Below, piece by piece: positions 7,452-17,130 of a DNA stretch of 64,000 nucleotides; the first letter of the stretch is position 1, and every line of letters starts with the position of its first letter. A program made the translations under genes and the position numbers. The stretch comes from Rhizobium sp. C1. GTDB lineage: Bacteria > Pseudomonadota > Alphaproteobacteria > Rhizobiales > Rhizobiaceae. The notes under the pieces were generated by a model. The model saw only the letters and a list, made by a program, of their open reading frames with translations. It did no database searches and was not told where the DNA came from. The stretch spans positions 1 through 64,000 of the forward strand of contig NZ_JAJNCY010000001.1 in assembly GCF_021026335.1 (NCBI RefSeq), given 5' to 3'.

Positions 7452-9260
7452 TCACCGCTGTTCGAGATAGGCGCGCCAGCCCCCGAAGCTCGTGATGTCC
7501 TCTGCGCCGGCGAGGCCTGCACTCTCGCACAGGAATCCCTTGACGGTCGCTCCGCCTTCCAGCTGGATCGTCCCGATGCCGAGCGGCGAGGGGATGCCCT
7601 CCATGAATTCCCCGAAGCGCGCGAGCGGGATCGACCAGACTTCGAGCGCAATGGGCGCGCCATCTTCCCTGCGCACCAGCCCCGGCCGTTTCGGCGGGCC
7701 GCCGGCCAGCGCGTAGAGGCGGTATTGCGGAGCGGTGCGGCCGGCGTAGAGGAAGCGGCCACCCCGACCGGCGACCTCGTGGTTGAGCGGCAGGCCGCCC
7801 ATATGCGCGCCGACAAGCGCCACGGCCATCTCGCCCGCATCAGGCCCGGGTAGCGAGGTTGCCGCGTTCTGCGCTGGCAGCGGCCAGTCAGTCGCTCCGA
7901 GCACCACGTCTGCGCCCTCATGCAGTGTGCGGGCGATGCCGGCAAGCAGCCCGTCCGCGCCGCTTTTGCCGAGCAGCGTCACGCTACCGGGACGGCCATC
8001 CCTGCGGGTCGCCACAGGTACGGCGATGCCGGCCATGTCGAGCAGGTTGACGAAATTGGTGTAGGTGCCGAATTTCGAGTTGGGACCGATCGGGTCCGCT
8101 TCCAGATCCTTGACGCTGAAGAAGCGGGGGATGGTCGGTACGCAAAGGCAATCTACCGCCTCAAGCAGCGGCTCGGCCTTCCGCTTGAGGTCCGCCAGAC
8201 GGTAGATGCCCTTGAATGCGTCGGCGGCGGAAAGCTTTTCAGCCCCGCCGATGATCTGGCGCGTGACCGGATGCATGATCTCCGGACGCTCCTTCATGAT
8301 GCTTTCCGTGGCTGCATAGCGCTCGGCTACCCATGCGCCCTCGTAAAGCATGGCCGCGACCTGATAGAGCGGTGTGAAGTCGATCTCGATGATTTCGTGG
8401 CCCAGTTTCTTCAGCACTTCGCAAGTCGCGGTGAAGGACGCGGCCTGGGCGTCGTCCCCGAAGAAGATCCGGGTCTTTTCGTCCGGAACGCCTATCCGCA
8501 AACCCTTGGCGGGCGTCGTCACCTTCATCGGCGCAAAGCGCTTCGAATAGGCGTCGGTCACGTCGTAGCGTGTCGCGGCTGCAAAGGCAGCGAAGGCGTC
8601 GTCGACAGTCAGCGCGAAGATGGAGATCGTGTCGAGCGTACGGCAGGCCGGCACCATGCCGGTGGCCGAAAGGCTGCCAAGCGAGGGCTTGAGGCCGACA
8701 ATGTTGTTCAGCGCTGCCGGAACCCGGCCGGAGCCGGCCGTGTCGGTGCCCAGCGAGAACGTGACAATGCCGCGCGCGACCACGACGCCGGAACCGCCGC
8801 TCGATCCGCCGGGTACGATTTCAGGGTCGATGGCATTCTTGGGTGCCGGATAGGGGGTGCGCACACCGACAAGGCCGGTGGCAAACTGATCGAGATTGGT
8901 CTTGCCGATGACAATCGCGCCGGCTTCCTTCAGGCGCGCCACGACAAAGGCGTCTTCGCCGGCCTGATAGGCGAAGTCCGGGCAGGCGCAGGTGGTCGGC
9001 ATGCCGCCCACGTCGATATTGTCCTTAACGGCGAAAGGGATGCCCCACAGCGGCTTTGCGGCGTCATAGGCCCCGAGGGCTGCCGCCGCGGCAACCGTTT
9101 CAGCCTCTGCGGGCAGGTGGATGAAAATGCCGGGATCGTTCGCAAGCCGAATGCGGCGATAGACTTCGGCGACGACGGCCTCGGGTTTGAGGCCGCCGGC
9201 ATAGGCGTTGTGCAGCGATGACAGGGTAAAGGGCAGGCTTTCGATATTCACAGGCGTCAT
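7452..9260 (-). CDS. atzF: Allophanate hydrolase
   Basis: The enzyme hydrolyses allophanate to ammonia and carbon dioxide and completes biuret breakdown. The 602-residue length fits AtzF. The N-terminal amidase-signature domain shows AVKDN (Lys79), GGSSGGSGV (Ser153) and GTDTAGSGR (Ser177). The spacing between these three residues matches the K91/S165/S189 triad I remember for Pseudomonas AtzF. A separate C-terminal domain (about 460-602) contains YALAGGPPKRPGL and GFLCESAGL, typical of the AtzF C-terminal lobe. It is the last gene of the leftward biuret/ABC operon; the cupin gene ends 7 bases upstream. Confidence 0.95.
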   Translation of the reverse strand: MTPVNIESLPFTLSSLHNAYAGGLKPEAVVAEVYRRIRLANDPGIFIHLPAEAETVAAAAALGAYDAAKPLWGIPFAVKDNIDVGGMPTTCACPDFAYQAGEDAFVVARLKEAGAIVIGKTNLDQFATGLVGVRTPYPAPKNAIDPEIVPGGSSGGSGVVVARGIVTFSLGTDTAGSGRVPAALNNIVGLKPSLGSLSATGMVPACRTLDTISIFALTVDDAFAAFAAATRYDVTDAYSKRFAPMKVTTPAKGLRIGVPDEKTRIFFGDDAQAASFTATCEVLKKLGHEIIEIDFTPLYQVAAMLYEGAWVAERYAATESIMKERPEIMHPVTRQIIGGAEKLSAADAFKGIYRLADLKRKAEPLLEAVDCLCVPTIPRFFSVKDLEADPIGPNSKFGTYTNFVNLLDMAGIAVPVATRRDGRPGSVTLLGKSGADGLLAGIARTLHEGADVVLGATDWPLPAQNAATSLPGPDAGEMAVALVGAHMGGLPLNHEVAGRGGRFLYAGRTAPQYRLYALAGGPPKRPGLVRREDGAPIALEVWSIPLARFGEFMEGIPSPLGIGTIQLEGGATVKGFLCESAGLAGAEDITSFGGWRAYLEQR

Positions 9261-9267
9261 TCTCTTT

Positions 9268-9603
9268 TCACTCGAGGATTTTCACGGGCTTGGCCCACTG
9301 GATGAGGATCACGCAACCTTCTTGCGACTGAACGGAGTGTACGGTTCCTTGCGGATTGGTGACGAGGGCTCCCGTTTCGTAAAGCCCGTTTTCGTCACTC
9401 TGGGACCCTTCGAGCACAAGAATGGTCTCGAGGCCCTCATGAATATGGGCAGGGACTTCCGCGCCGGGCTGATAGCGCAGCAGCGCCAGTTCCGGTTCGC
9501 CGCGCACGAGACGGCAGATTTCGACGCCGTCTCGGAAGTATTCGAACTGGCATTCCCGCCAGCCGCCTTGCAGGAATTCGGGCATGTTGATCGCAGTTGT
9601 CAT
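9268..9603 (-). CDS. Small cupin protein of the biuret/allophanate operon
   Basis: The 111-residue single-domain cupin has the metal-site pattern [20 protein letters not shown] and [15 protein letters not shown], as in ChrR-like anti-sigma cupins. The ATG at 9603 overlaps the stop of the preceding hydrolase gene by 4 bases (ATGA), so translation is probably coupled. A small metal-dependent isomerase, hydrolase or ligand sensor is possible; no function is established. Its place between the cysteine hydrolase and atzF suggests a role in handling a pathway intermediate. Confidence 0.8.
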   Translation of the reverse strand: MTTAINMPEFLQGGWRECQFEYFRDGVEICRLVRGEPELALLRYQPGAEVPAHIHEGLETILVLEGSQSDENGLYETGALVTNPQGTVHSVQSQEGCVILIQWAKPVKILE

Positions 9604-10262
9604 GACAGGGCCTCCACGATGCTGGAAACGGGGGCCACCCAGCCGACGATCGCGCCCTGCGCGGTCATCATGTCGATGGCGGCCTTCTTGAATTCGGGGA
9701 AATAGCTTTCGGTCGCGTCCTCGGCGAGCAGGCATTCATAGCCTCGGTCGTTCGCCTCGCGCATGGTCGTCTGCACGCAGACTTCCGTCGTTACGCCGGC
9801 AAAGACCAGCTGGGTGATGCCGCGCTCCTTCAGCATGTCGCCAAGGGGCGTGGCGTAGAACGCGCCCTTCCCGGGCTTGTCGATGACGATCTCGCCTTCT
9901 TGTGGGTAAAGCTCGGGCACGATATCGGCGCCCGGCTCGCCGGAAATCAGGATGCGGCCCATCGGGCCCGGATCGCCGATGCGGAGCTTCGGATTGCCGC
10001 GATCCTTCTTGGCCGGTGGGCAGTCGGCAAGGTCGGGCCGGTGGCATTCGCGGGTGTGGACGATGGTCAGCCCGGCCTTGCGGAAACCGGCAATCAGCGC
10101 GGCAGTGGCCGGGATGATGGCCTGCAGGCGGGTCACGTCATTGCCAAGAGTTTCGCCGAAGCCGCCCGGCTCGACAAAATCGCGCTGCATGTCGATGACG
10201 ATCAGCGCCGTCTTCTTGCGCTCGAGGTTGAAGTCGAAGGGTCGTGCCTTGATCGTCGCCAT
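9600..10262 (-). CDS. Isochorismatase-family cysteine hydrolase (biuret-hydrolase paralogue)
   Basis: The 220-residue protein has the isochorismatase-fold triad: Asp24 (VIDMQRDF), Lys129 (IDKPGKGAF) and Cys162 ([17 protein letters not shown]). It is clearly related to the second hydrolase of this operon but differs in the substrate-lining segment after GHRPDL. It may act on a different ureido compound (for example ureidoacrylate- or N-carbamoyl-like amides), on biuret, or be redundant. The start overlaps the ATPase stop by 1 base (TGATG) and the end overlaps the cupin start, so it is tightly embedded in the operon. Confidence 0.88.
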   Translation of the reverse strand: MATIKARPFDFNLERKKTALIVIDMQRDFVEPGGFGETLGNDVTRLQAIIPATAALIAGFRKAGLTIVHTRECHRPDLADCPPAKKDRGNPKLRIGDPGPMGRILISGEPGADIVPELYPQEGEIVIDKPGKGAFYATPLGDMLKERGITQLVFAGVTTEVCVQTTMREANDRGYECLLAEDATESYFPEFKKAAIDMMTAQGAIVGWVAPVSSIVEALS

Positions 10263-11803
10263 CAGTGATGCCCTGCCATGTATTTGCCGATCTCGCCGAT
10301 TTCGGCGCTCGCCGCCGGTGTCTCATAGGCGATGTGCCCTTCCGACATGACGAGGATTCTGTCCGACAGTTCAAGGATCTCGTCGAGGTCCTCGCTGATC
10401 AGCAGCACGGCGGTTCCGGCATTGCGGGCGGCCATGATGCGGGCGCGGATTTCGGCGACCGCCGAGAAGTCGAGGCCGAAGCAGGGATTGGCGATGACCA
10501 GCAGATCGACCTCGCCGGTGAGTTCGCGGGCGAGCACGGCGCGCTGCACATTGCCACCGGAGAGCGAGGCGATCTGCGAGGCAAGCGAGGCGGTCTTGAC
10601 TTTGTATTCGCCGACCAGACGCGCGGCCTCCGCCATCATGCGGCGGGTGTCGAGCCAGAACTGGTTCTTGCCGCCCCTGGCGTCGAAATCGCGGAAGAAG
10701 ATGTTTTCGGCGACCGTCATCTTCGGGGCGCAGGCATTTTTCAGTGGCTCTTCCGGCAGGTAGCGGACATTGAATTTGCGGGCCTCGGTGCGGGTGGCCT
10801 TGTAGGGTGTATCCTTGACACGGATTTCGCCCTCGTCCAGCGGGCGCTGACCGGCGAGCATCTGCATCAGTTCCATCTGGCCGTTGCCGGAAATGCCGGC
10901 AATGCCGACGATTTCGCCGGCCTTGACCTTGAGATCGCCGATCTCGATGGTCTTGAAGCCGGAGCGGTCGGGGGCCTTGGCACCCTTGACCTCAAGGACG
11001 ACATTGCCGGAGGTCTCGACGCGCTTGGCGGAGCGGACGAGTTCCTTTTCGCCGATCATCATCGCGGCCATGTCGGCGGTCGAGAGGTCTGCGACCTTGC
11101 CGCCGCCGGCATATTCGCCACGCCGAAGCACGGACACCTCATCGGCGAAGGCGGTGACCTCGCGGAACTTGTGGGAAATCATCAGGCAGGTGAGATCGCC
11201 TGACGTGGTGAGCCCACGCACCATGCCGAGCAGTTCATCGGATTCGGACGGTGTCAGCACCGAGGTCGGCTCGTCGAGGATGAGGAACTTGCGGCCGAGA
11301 TAGAGCTGCTTCAAAAGTTCGAGCTTCTGCTTCTCGCCGGCGGCAAGCCGTCCGACCGGGACATCGAGCGGCACCTGGAAGGGCATCGTGGCCATGAAGG
11401 CGGCAAGAGCTTCGCGCTCGCGCGCCCAGTTGATTTTCGCCGGCACGTCGGCGCGGCTGATGACGAGGTTTTCGGCAGCGGTCAGCGAGGGCACCAGCGT
11501 GAAATGCTGGTAGACCATGCCGAGCCCGAGATCGTGCGCGGCGCGGGGATGGGCAACCTCGACCTCGCGGCCATCGACCGTCAACTGACCCGATGTGGGC
11601 TGGTAGAAGCCCATGATGCATTTGACCAGCGTCGATTTGCCGGCGCCGTTTTCGCCCAGCAGCACATGGAAGGAGCCGGCGGGCACCTTGATCGAAACAT
11701 CGCGGAGCGCCGTGAAATTGCCGAAGCGCATGGTCATGCCGAGCGTTTCGAGCGAAAGCGCGCGGGTCGGCGGGTGAGGAGTCTTGTCGAGCACGTGGTT
11801 CAT
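10262..11803 (-). CDS. ABC transporter ATPase, two-domain (BMP/nucleoside-type uptake)
   Basis: The 513-residue protein carries two ABC domains in tandem. The first has a full Walker A ([11 protein letters not shown]) and Walker B ([12 protein letters not shown]). In the second the phosphate loop is replaced ([14 protein letters not shown]) and the signature is [16 protein letters not shown], as usual for carbohydrate/nucleoside-type uptake ATPases. It works with the two permeases and the BMP-type binding protein upstream. The ATG at 11803 overlaps the biuret hydrolase stop (ATGA). Interleaving with hydrolase genes suggests the transporter imports the hydrolases' substrate. Confidence 0.92.
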   Translation of the reverse strand: MNHVLDKTPHPPTRALSLETLGMTMRFGNFTALRDVSIKVPAGSFHVLLGENGAGKSTLVKCIMGFYQPTSGQLTVDGREVEVAHPRAAHDLGLGMVYQHFTLVPSLTAAENLVISRADVPAKINWAREREALAAFMATMPFQVPLDVPVGRLAAGEKQKLELLKQLYLGRKFLILDEPTSVLTPSESDELLGMVRGLTTSGDLTCLMISHKFREVTAFADEVSVLRRGEYAGGGKVADLSTADMAAMMIGEKELVRSAKRVETSGNVVLEVKGAKAPDRSGFKTIEIGDLKVKAGEIVGIAGISGNGQMELMQMLAGQRPLDEGEIRVKDTPYKATRTEARKFNVRYLPEEPLKNACAPKMTVAENIFFRDFDARGGKNQFWLDTRRMMAEAARLVGEYKVKTASLASQIASLSGGNVQRAVLARELTGEVDLLVIANPCFGLDFSAVAEIRARIMAARNAGTAVLLISEDLDEILELSDRILVMSEGHIAYETPAASAEIGEIGKYMAGHH

Positions 11804-12477
11804 GGCAGGGCGCTCACCAGTTTTTCGCTGTCGGAGACGGAGCCGAAGACACCGCCCTGCATCTTGACCATCTTGATCGCGGCAGCATGGTTGCCCGGAT
11901 CGGTCGCGCCGCAGCAGTCCTCCAGGATCAGGCATTCGAAGCCGCGGTCGTTGGCCTCGCGCATGGTGGTCGAGACGCAGACATCGGTGGTGATGCCGGT
12001 GAGGATGATGTTCTCGATGCCCTTGGTGCGCAGGATCAGTTCGAGGTCCGTGGCGCAGAAGGAGCCCTTGCCGGGCTTGTCGATAATGATCTCGCCGGCG
12101 ATGGGATAAAGCTCGTCGATGATGTCCCAGCCCGGTTCGCCGCGCACGAGGATGCGGCCGCAGGGGCCGAGATCGCCGATGCCGGCGCCGATCTGCTGCG
12201 AGCGCCAGCGTTTGTTGGGCGGCAGGTCGGAAAGGTCGGGGCGGTGGCCTTCGCGGGTGTGGATGATGTGGTAGCCCTTTTCGCGCATGGCGGTCAGGAC
12301 CTTCTTGATCGGCTCGATCGGCGCGCGGGTCAGTGACAGGTCATAGCCCATCTTGTCGACATAGCCGCCTGGCCCACAGAAATCGGTCTGCATGTCGATG
12401 ATGATCAGCGCGGTGTTTTGCGGGCGCAGGTCGCCGTTATAGGGCCAGAGATAGGGGTCTGCCTTGACGGTGGTCAT
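11800..12477 (-). CDS. biuH: Biuret amidohydrolase (biuret hydrolase)
   Basis: The enzyme converts biuret to allophanate plus ammonia. The 225-residue isochorismatase-fold protein has Asp28 (IIIDMQTDF), Lys134 ([10 protein letters not shown]) and Cys167 ([19 protein letters not shown]). All three sit exactly 8 residues earlier than the D36/K142/C175 triad I remember for Rhizobium leguminosarum Biu[14 protein letters not shown] at the N-terminus also looks like that protein. Co-occurrence with atzF supports biuret over other ureides. It lies between the permease gene (18 bases) and the ATPase gene (4-base overlap). Confidence 0.9.
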   Translation of the reverse strand: MTTVKADPYLWPYNGDLRPQNTALIIIDMQTDFCGPGGYVDKMGYDLSLTRAPIEPIKKVLTAMREKGYHIIHTREGHRPDLSDLPPNKRWRSQQIGAGIGDLGPCGRILVRGEPGWDIIDELYPIAGEIIIDKPGKGSFCATDLELILRTKGIENIILTGITTDVCVSTTMREANDRGFECLILEDCCGATDPGNHAAAIKMVKMQGGVFGSVSDSEKLVSALP

Positions 12478-12495
12478 CGTTGCGGTCTCCAGTCG

Positions 12496-13419
12496 TTATT
12501 TGGTGATGCTGAGTTCGCCGGGGGCCGAGGTCATGGCCCGCGTGGTCGAACTGGTGGCAATGAGAAGGCCGAGCGTCAGGACATAGGGCGCGGCGTAGAA
12601 GAGGTAATAGCCCTGCGTGACGCCGACGGATTGCAGCGCCGGGCCGAGTGCGCCCGCACCGCCGAAGAGAAGCGAGGCATAGGCGCAGTTGATCGGGCTC
12701 CAGCGGGCGAAGATCACGAGCGCCACGGCCATCAGGCCTTGCCCCGAGGAGATGCCTTCGTTCCAGCTGCCGGGATAATAGAGCGAGAGATAGGCCCCGC
12801 CGATGCCGGCCAGCGCCCCGCCGGCGGCGGTCGACCAGAGGCGGACGCGGTTGACGTCGATGCCGAGCGCGCGGGCGGCGTCGGCACTGTCGCCGGCGAC
12901 GCGGATGGTCAGGCCGACCTTGGTGTTCTTGAGCATCCAGGAGGCGGCGATGGCGAGCGCGATGCCGGCGATGAAGAGAACATTGACACGAAGGGCTGCC
13001 TGCACCTGCGGCACGTCGGACCACCAGCCGAGCGAGATGGCCGGCAGATGCGGGGCGACGGGCTGGATGTAGGGCTTGCCGAAAAAGAAGGCGAGGCCGG
13101 AACCGAAGATCATCAGCGCAATGCCGAGTGCGATGTCGTTCACCTTGGGCAGCTTGCAGATCCAGCCATGAAAGAGGCCGAAAAGCATGCCGAAGAAGGC
13201 GGCAGCGAGAAGGCCGATCCAGGCGGAATTGGTCTGGTAGGCAACCGCATAACCGCTCATCGCGCCGAAGACGAGAGTGCCTTCGAGGCCAAGGTTGACA
13301 CGACCGGAGCGTTCCGTCAGCGCCTCGCCGACGGAGACGAAGATGAAGGGGGTGGAGACGCGGATCGCGCCGCCGAGAATGGCAAGGGGCACGCCCCAGA
13401 GACCTATATCGGTCGTCAT
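12496..13419 (-). CDS. ABC transporter permease (BMP/nucleoside type)
   Basis: The 307-residue permease has about eight to nine membrane helices and the conserved motif EALTERSGRVNLGLEGTLVFGA near the N-terminus. This is characteristic of the second permease of BMP/nucleoside-type uptake systems, as is the loop GDSADAARALGIDVNRVRLW. The start overlaps the stop of the preceding permease gene by 4 bases, so the two are made as a coupled pair. Confidence 0.92.
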   Translation of the reverse strand: MTTDIGLWGVPLAILGGAIRVSTPFIFVSVGEALTERSGRVNLGLEGTLVFGAMSGYAVAYQTNSAWIGLLAAAFFGMLFGLFHGWICKLPKVNDIALGIALMIFGSGLAFFFGKPYIQPVAPHLPAISLGWWSDVPQVQAALRVNVLFIAGIALAIAASWMLKNTKVGLTIRVAGDSADAARALGIDVNRVRLWSTAAGGALAGIGGAYLSLYYPGSWNEGISSGQGLMAVALVIFARWSPINCAYASLLFGGAGALGPALQSVGVTQGYYLFYAAPYVLTLGLLIATSSTTRAMTSAPGELSITK

Positions 13420-14528
13420 GCGCTGGCTCCCTTCATGAGCTTGACGATGCTGACCCTGTCCTGCCGCGCGTCGGAGAGAAGGATGGTGATGAAGACGATG
13501 CCTTCGAGCACGAGGATGGTGGCGTCGGGCAGATCGAGGCGACGCTGGATCAGGCCGCTGGAGGCCTCGAAGCCGGCAAAGACGATAGCGGCGGGAATGA
13601 TGGCGAGGCCGTTATGCCGGGCAAGGAAGGCGATGAGGATGCCCGTGTAACCATAGCCGGCGGCGAGCGAGGCATTGGCCGAGCCGTGCACGGCGGCGAC
13701 CTCGAACATGCCGGCGAGCCCGGCGAAAGCGCCACCCAGTGCGGTGAAGCCAATCATCAGGAGACCTGCCGGAAGGCCTTGAATTTGCGCGGCTTTCACG
13801 TTGCCACCGACGATGCGGGCGGCAAAGCCCCAGGTGGTGCGCTCGATGAGCAGCCAGCAGACGATGCAGCCGATGATGCCGACGGCAAGGCCCCAGTGAA
13901 CGCCGACGCCGGGGATTTCGCCGATGCGCCATGCATCCGGCAGCGGCGCAGTCGAGGGCTTGTTGAGGCTCGCCGGATCGCGCAGCGGTCCTTCCACAAG
14001 GTGGTTCATGAGCGCGATGGCGATATAGGCCATGAGGAGCGAGGAGATGGTTTCGTTGACGCCGCGAAGGTGCCGCAACGCGCCGATGCCGCCGATCCAC
14101 GCGCCACCGACAACGCAAGCGGCGATGGCCATGAAGATGATGCCGATCGGGCCGGGGAGGCCCGGCGCGAGCATGGCGACCGCGCCGGCGGCCACGCCAC
14201 CCAAAACGATTGCGCCTTCACCGCCGATGATGACGAGGCCGAGACGGGCGGGCAGAGCGACACAAAGGGCGGCCAGAAGGAGAGGGGCGGCGCGGGCGAG
14301 TGTATTCGTCCAGGAGAAGGCGGTGCCGAACCCGGCCTTGTAGACGATCTGGAAAAACTCGATCGGCGACTTGCCGAGGAAGAGAAGAAAAATCGAGAAG
14401 ATCGACATGCCGACGAGGAGCGCCGCAAGCGGCAGCAGTACCGCGTCCAGCTTGCGGGCAAACGTTTCGGCCGTCTCGGCATTGATGGCACCCGTCGCCG
14501 GGGCGGCAAGTCCTGCTTCGGTGGTCAT
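13416..14528 (-). CDS. ABC transporter permease (BMP/nucleoside type)
   Basis: The 370-residue partner permease has a long N-terminal cytoplasmic segment, then about ten helices. ARLGLVIIGGEGAIVLGGVAA is the homologue of the EAA-like loop in this family, and GGNVKAAQIQGLPAGLLMIG follows. A gap of 324 bases separates it from the binding-protein gene and holds a perfect 9-bp hairpin. The flanking genes leave no doubt about the role; the transported solute is inferred to be biuret or a related ureide. Confidence 0.92.
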   Translation of the reverse strand: MTTEAGLAAPATGAINAETAETFARKLDAVLLPLAALLVGMSIFSIFLLFLGKSPIEFFQIVYKAGFGTAFSWTNTLARAAPLLLAALCVALPARLGLVIIGGEGAIVLGGVAAGAVAMLAPGLPGPIGIIFMAIAACVVGGAWIGGIGALRHLRGVNETISSLLMAYIAIALMNHLVEGPLRDPASLNKPSTAPLPDAWRIGEIPGVGVHWGLAVGIIGCIVCWLLIERTTWGFAARIVGGNVKAAQIQGLPAGLLMIGFTALGGAFAGLAGMFEVAAVHGSANASLAAGYGYTGILIAFLARHNGLAIIPAAIVFAGFEASSGLIQRRLDLPDATILVLEGIVFITILLSDARQDRVSIVKLMKGASA

Positions 14529-14852
14529 GGCCTGTTGTTCCTTCGGGTCTTGGTAGGAGCTGCGCGCCGGGTAGCGCGCAGCCAGGTCCAGTCTTTCGGT
14601 TTGTGGGAGCGGAAGCGGAATTCCGGGCAGTGTTCAGCCCGCGTTCGCCTTGCGCCGCCTATCCCTCGGAGAGTTTCCGGAAATGGCTCTCCCAGGAGAC
14701 CTGAGGTGCGGGCGGCTCGTCTCGCGAATCCGCCTGAAGCACGAAGAAGTCTGCCGAGCGTGGTGGGAGCATTGGGATTAAGGCCCATGATGCGAAACCT
14801 GATCCGCTAGCCCTTCGCCTCCCAAGCGATGTCGAAGAACCTGAAAAGCCCA
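14529..14852. other. Intercistronic gap with a strong hairpin
   Basis: No gene is supported in this 324-base stretch between the binding-protein gene and the first permease gene. GCTGCGCGC (14559-14567) and GCGCGCAGC (14574-14582) form a perfect 9-bp stem with a 6-base loop just upstream of the permease start. Such hairpins after a binding-protein gene commonly stabilise its mRNA and lower expression of the membrane genes. An open frame crossing the gap is Arg-rich and does not look coding. Confidence 0.6.
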
Positions 14853-15977
14853 TCATGAGGTCGACCCGATGACGCCTTCGACGAGGTAGTTCATGCTCTC
14901 GAGCTTGACGTCGGTCTCGGCGAAAGCCTCGCCGTCCTTCGCGACGACATTACCCTTGTTGTCCTTCAGTGGCCCCTTGATCACGGAGAAGCCGCCCTTG
15001 AGGATGGTGGCCTGGGTCGACTCGAACTGCTTGCGCGAGGCTTCGCTGACAGCGGGGCCGAGCGGGCTCATCTTGATGAAGCCTTCGGAGAGGCCGCCGC
15101 GCACGAAGTTCGGGATCGTCTCGCCCTTGAGCGTGGCGTTGACCATGTCGGTATAGACCTTGCCCCAGTTCCATTCGGCACCGGTAAGGTACTTTTCCGG
15201 CGCAAGCTTCGACTGGTTGGCGTGATAGCCGCAGAGATACATGCCGCGGCCGGCGCCGGTTTCCATGATGACCTTGGGGCCGTCGACATGGCAGGTGACG
15301 ACATCAACGCCCTGATCGGCCAGCGCGTTGGTGGCTTCCGCTTCCTTGACGGCCAGCGACCATTCGCCGGTGAAGATGACCTGGCAGGTGATGGTCGGAT
15401 CAACCGCGCGTGCGCCGAGCAGGAAGGAGTTGATGTTCAGCAGGACCTGCGGGATCGGCTTGGCGGCGACGAAGCCGATCTTCTTCGTCTTGGTGGCGTG
15501 GCCGGCGGCGATGCCGTTCAGATACTGCCCCAGGCCGATATAGCCGAAATAGGAACCGACATTCTTCGGGTTCTTTTCAGTCCAGAGACCGCCGCAGTGC
15601 TCGAAGCGGACGTCCTTGTATTTCGGCGCCAGCGTCAGGATATGGGGGTCGAAATAGCCGAAGGAGGTGGGGAAGAGGAGTGTCGCGCCATCGAAATTGA
15701 TCATCGATTCCATCGTCTTCTGGACATCGACGGTTTCCGGCACACGCTCTTCCTCAACGACCTTCACGCCGGGGATCTTCTTGACGATCGCGGCACCCTC
15801 GGCATGCGACTGGTTGTAGCCGTAATCGTCCTTCGGGCCGACATAGATGAAACCGACGGTAAGACCGGCTGCGCGGGCCATGCCGCCCGGAAGCAGGCTG
15901 GAAGCGGCGGCAAGGCCGGCGACGCCGGCTGAAGTCTTCAGAAATTGGCGGCGATTGGGTGTCCAGATTTTCGTCAT
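14853..15977 (-). CDS. BMP-family ABC transporter substrate-binding protein, Tat-exported
   Basis: The 374-residue periplasmic protein starts MTKIWTPNRRQFLKTSAGVA, a twin-arginine signal with a cleavage region near GGMARAAG. The mature part begins TVGFIYVGPKDDYGYNQSHA, the BMP (PnrA/Med) fold that binds nucleosides, purines and, by genome context, other nitrogen compounds. The upstream in-frame extension is discarded because the Tat signal begins at this ATG. It is the first gene of the leftward operon and is divergent from the LysR gene. Confidence 0.93.
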   Translation of the reverse strand: MTKIWTPNRRQFLKTSAGVAGLAAASSLLPGGMARAAGLTVGFIYVGPKDDYGYNQSHAEGAAIVKKIPGVKVVEEERVPETVDVQKTMESMINFDGATLLFPTSFGYFDPHILTLAPKYKDVRFEHCGGLWTEKNPKNVGSYFGYIGLGQYLNGIAAGHATKTKKIGFVAAKPIPQVLLNINSFLLGARAVDPTITCQVIFTGEWSLAVKEAEATNALADQGVDVVTCHVDGPKVIMETGAGRGMYLCGYHANQSKLAPEKYLTGAEWNWGKVYTDMVNATLKGETIPNFVRGGLSEGFIKMSPLGPAVSEASRKQFESTQATILKGGFSVIKGPLKDNKGNVVAKDGEAFAETDVKLESMNYLVEGVIGSTS

Positions 15978-16159
15978 TGCAATGCTCCCCGGTGCGGTTC
16001 GAAAAGTTTCAAAATTGATTTCCTCTGCGCGCCCCTGCCTCTGATAAAGACCGTCGCGCCTCAACGACAGGCACACGTTATTAGGATGGCGGTGCAAATG
16101 TCTTGTGCTATGTTTTGGCCAGACCGCTGCAAAAAATGCAGCAGGAGGACAAGACGACA
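15978..16159. promoter_or_regulatory. Divergent promoter region of the biuret operon and lysR gene
   Basis: This 182-base intergenic stretch must contain both promoters and the LysR-type binding sites. AT-rich segments lie at about 15998-16022 and 16095-16117. I see no dyad of T-N11-A type that stands out enough to mark. Confidence 0.5.
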
Positions 16160-17068
16160 ATGCGCCACCTGACGACCTTCCGCTACATCGATGCCGTGGT
16201 GAAAGCCGGTTCCATCCGGGGTGCGGCAGAAAGCCTTGCCATCACCTCCACCGCGCTGAACCGGCGTATTCTGGCGATCGAGGATGAGCTCGGGGTTCCC
16301 ATCTTCGAGCGGCTGCCGCATGGGGTCCGGCTTTCGAGCGCAGGCGAGCTGCTGATCCATCATATTCGCAACCAGATGTCCGATATGGAACGTGTGCGCT
16401 CACAGATCGCCGACCTGTCCGGTGTGCGGCGCGGGCATGTATCGATTGCCTGCAGTCAGGCGCTCTTGCCCTATTTCCTGCCGATGGAGATTTCGCTTTA
16501 CCGCAAGGAGCATCCGAATGTGACCTTCGGCGTACACGTGCGCGACCGCGAGGCGGCTGAGCGGGCGCTGGTCGATCATACGGCTGATATCGCCATTGTG
16601 TTCGAGCCAGTGCGGCTTGCCGATTTCATGACGCTGATGCGGGTGTTCCAGCCGGTCTATGTGGTCATGGGACGGGATCATCCGCTGGCGGCGAAGGATG
16701 TCTTGCGGCTCAGCGATTGTCTAGCCTATCCGATCGCGCTGCCAACCGCTCCCTATGGGGTGCGTCATCTCATCGACATGGCGCTGCTGACCGCCTCCGT
16801 GCGGGTGGAGCCGGTGATCGAATCCGACAGTTTCGAATTCCTCCGAAATCATGCGGTGGCGGAGAATATTCTGTCCTTCCAGATACCCATCGGCCTTTCG
16901 GAGCAGACAAGCACCGGCGAGCTTGTTTCGCGCCCGCTGGATCGACGCGATGTGCCAGCTGGAGTGCTCTACATGGGGCAGTTGAAGGGGAGAACCCTGC
17001 CGGTAGCGGCCGCGCGTTTCGCCGCGCAGCTTTCGGCGTCGCTGGCGGCAAAGTTCGAGGTCTCCTGA
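16160..17068 (+). CDS. LysR-family transcriptional regulator of the biuret operon
   Basis: The 302-residue protein has an N-terminal winged helix (MRHLTTFRYIDAVVKAGSIR, then AAESLAITSTALNRRILAIE) and a LysR effector domain with VSIACSQALLPYFLP. I chose the ATG at 16160 because AGGAGG lies 11 bases upstream; earlier ATGs at 16103 and 16136 lack this. Divergence from the binding-protein gene makes it the likely regulator of the ABC/hydrolase operon, responding to biuret or another pathway metabolite. Confidence 0.9.
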   Translation: MRHLTTFRYIDAVVKAGSIRGAAESLAITSTALNRRILAIEDELGVPIFERLPHGVRLSSAGELLIHHIRNQMSDMERVRSQIADLSGVRRGHVSIACSQALLPYFLPMEISLYRKEHPNVTFGVHVRDREAAERALVDHTADIAIVFEPVRLADFMTLMRVFQPVYVVMGRDHPLAAKDVLRLSDCLAYPIALPTAPYGVRHLIDMALLTASVRVEPVIESDSFEFLRNHAVAENILSFQIPIGLSEQTSTGELVSRPLDRRDVPAGVLYMGQLKGRTLPVAAARFAAQLSASLAAKFEVS

Positions 17069-17075
17069 AACGCGA

Positions 17076-17099
17076 AACGGCGCCCCGAGGGGCGCCGTT
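17076..17099. terminator. Hairpin terminator between convergent lysR and MFS genes
   Basis: AACGGCGCC and GGCGCCGTT form an 11-bp stem, including CC/GG pairs, around GA. It begins 8 bases after the LysR stop and can serve both strands. There is no long T-run. Confidence 0.6.
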
Positions 17100-17130
17100 C
17101 CTGCAGTTTGCGGATGACCAGGCCGTCCGA

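Noticed and set aside
14525-14788. 87-codon minus-strand frame in the gap before the permease gene
   Set aside because: Arg-rich, crosses the perfect hairpin, has no ribosome-binding site and no resemblance to a family.
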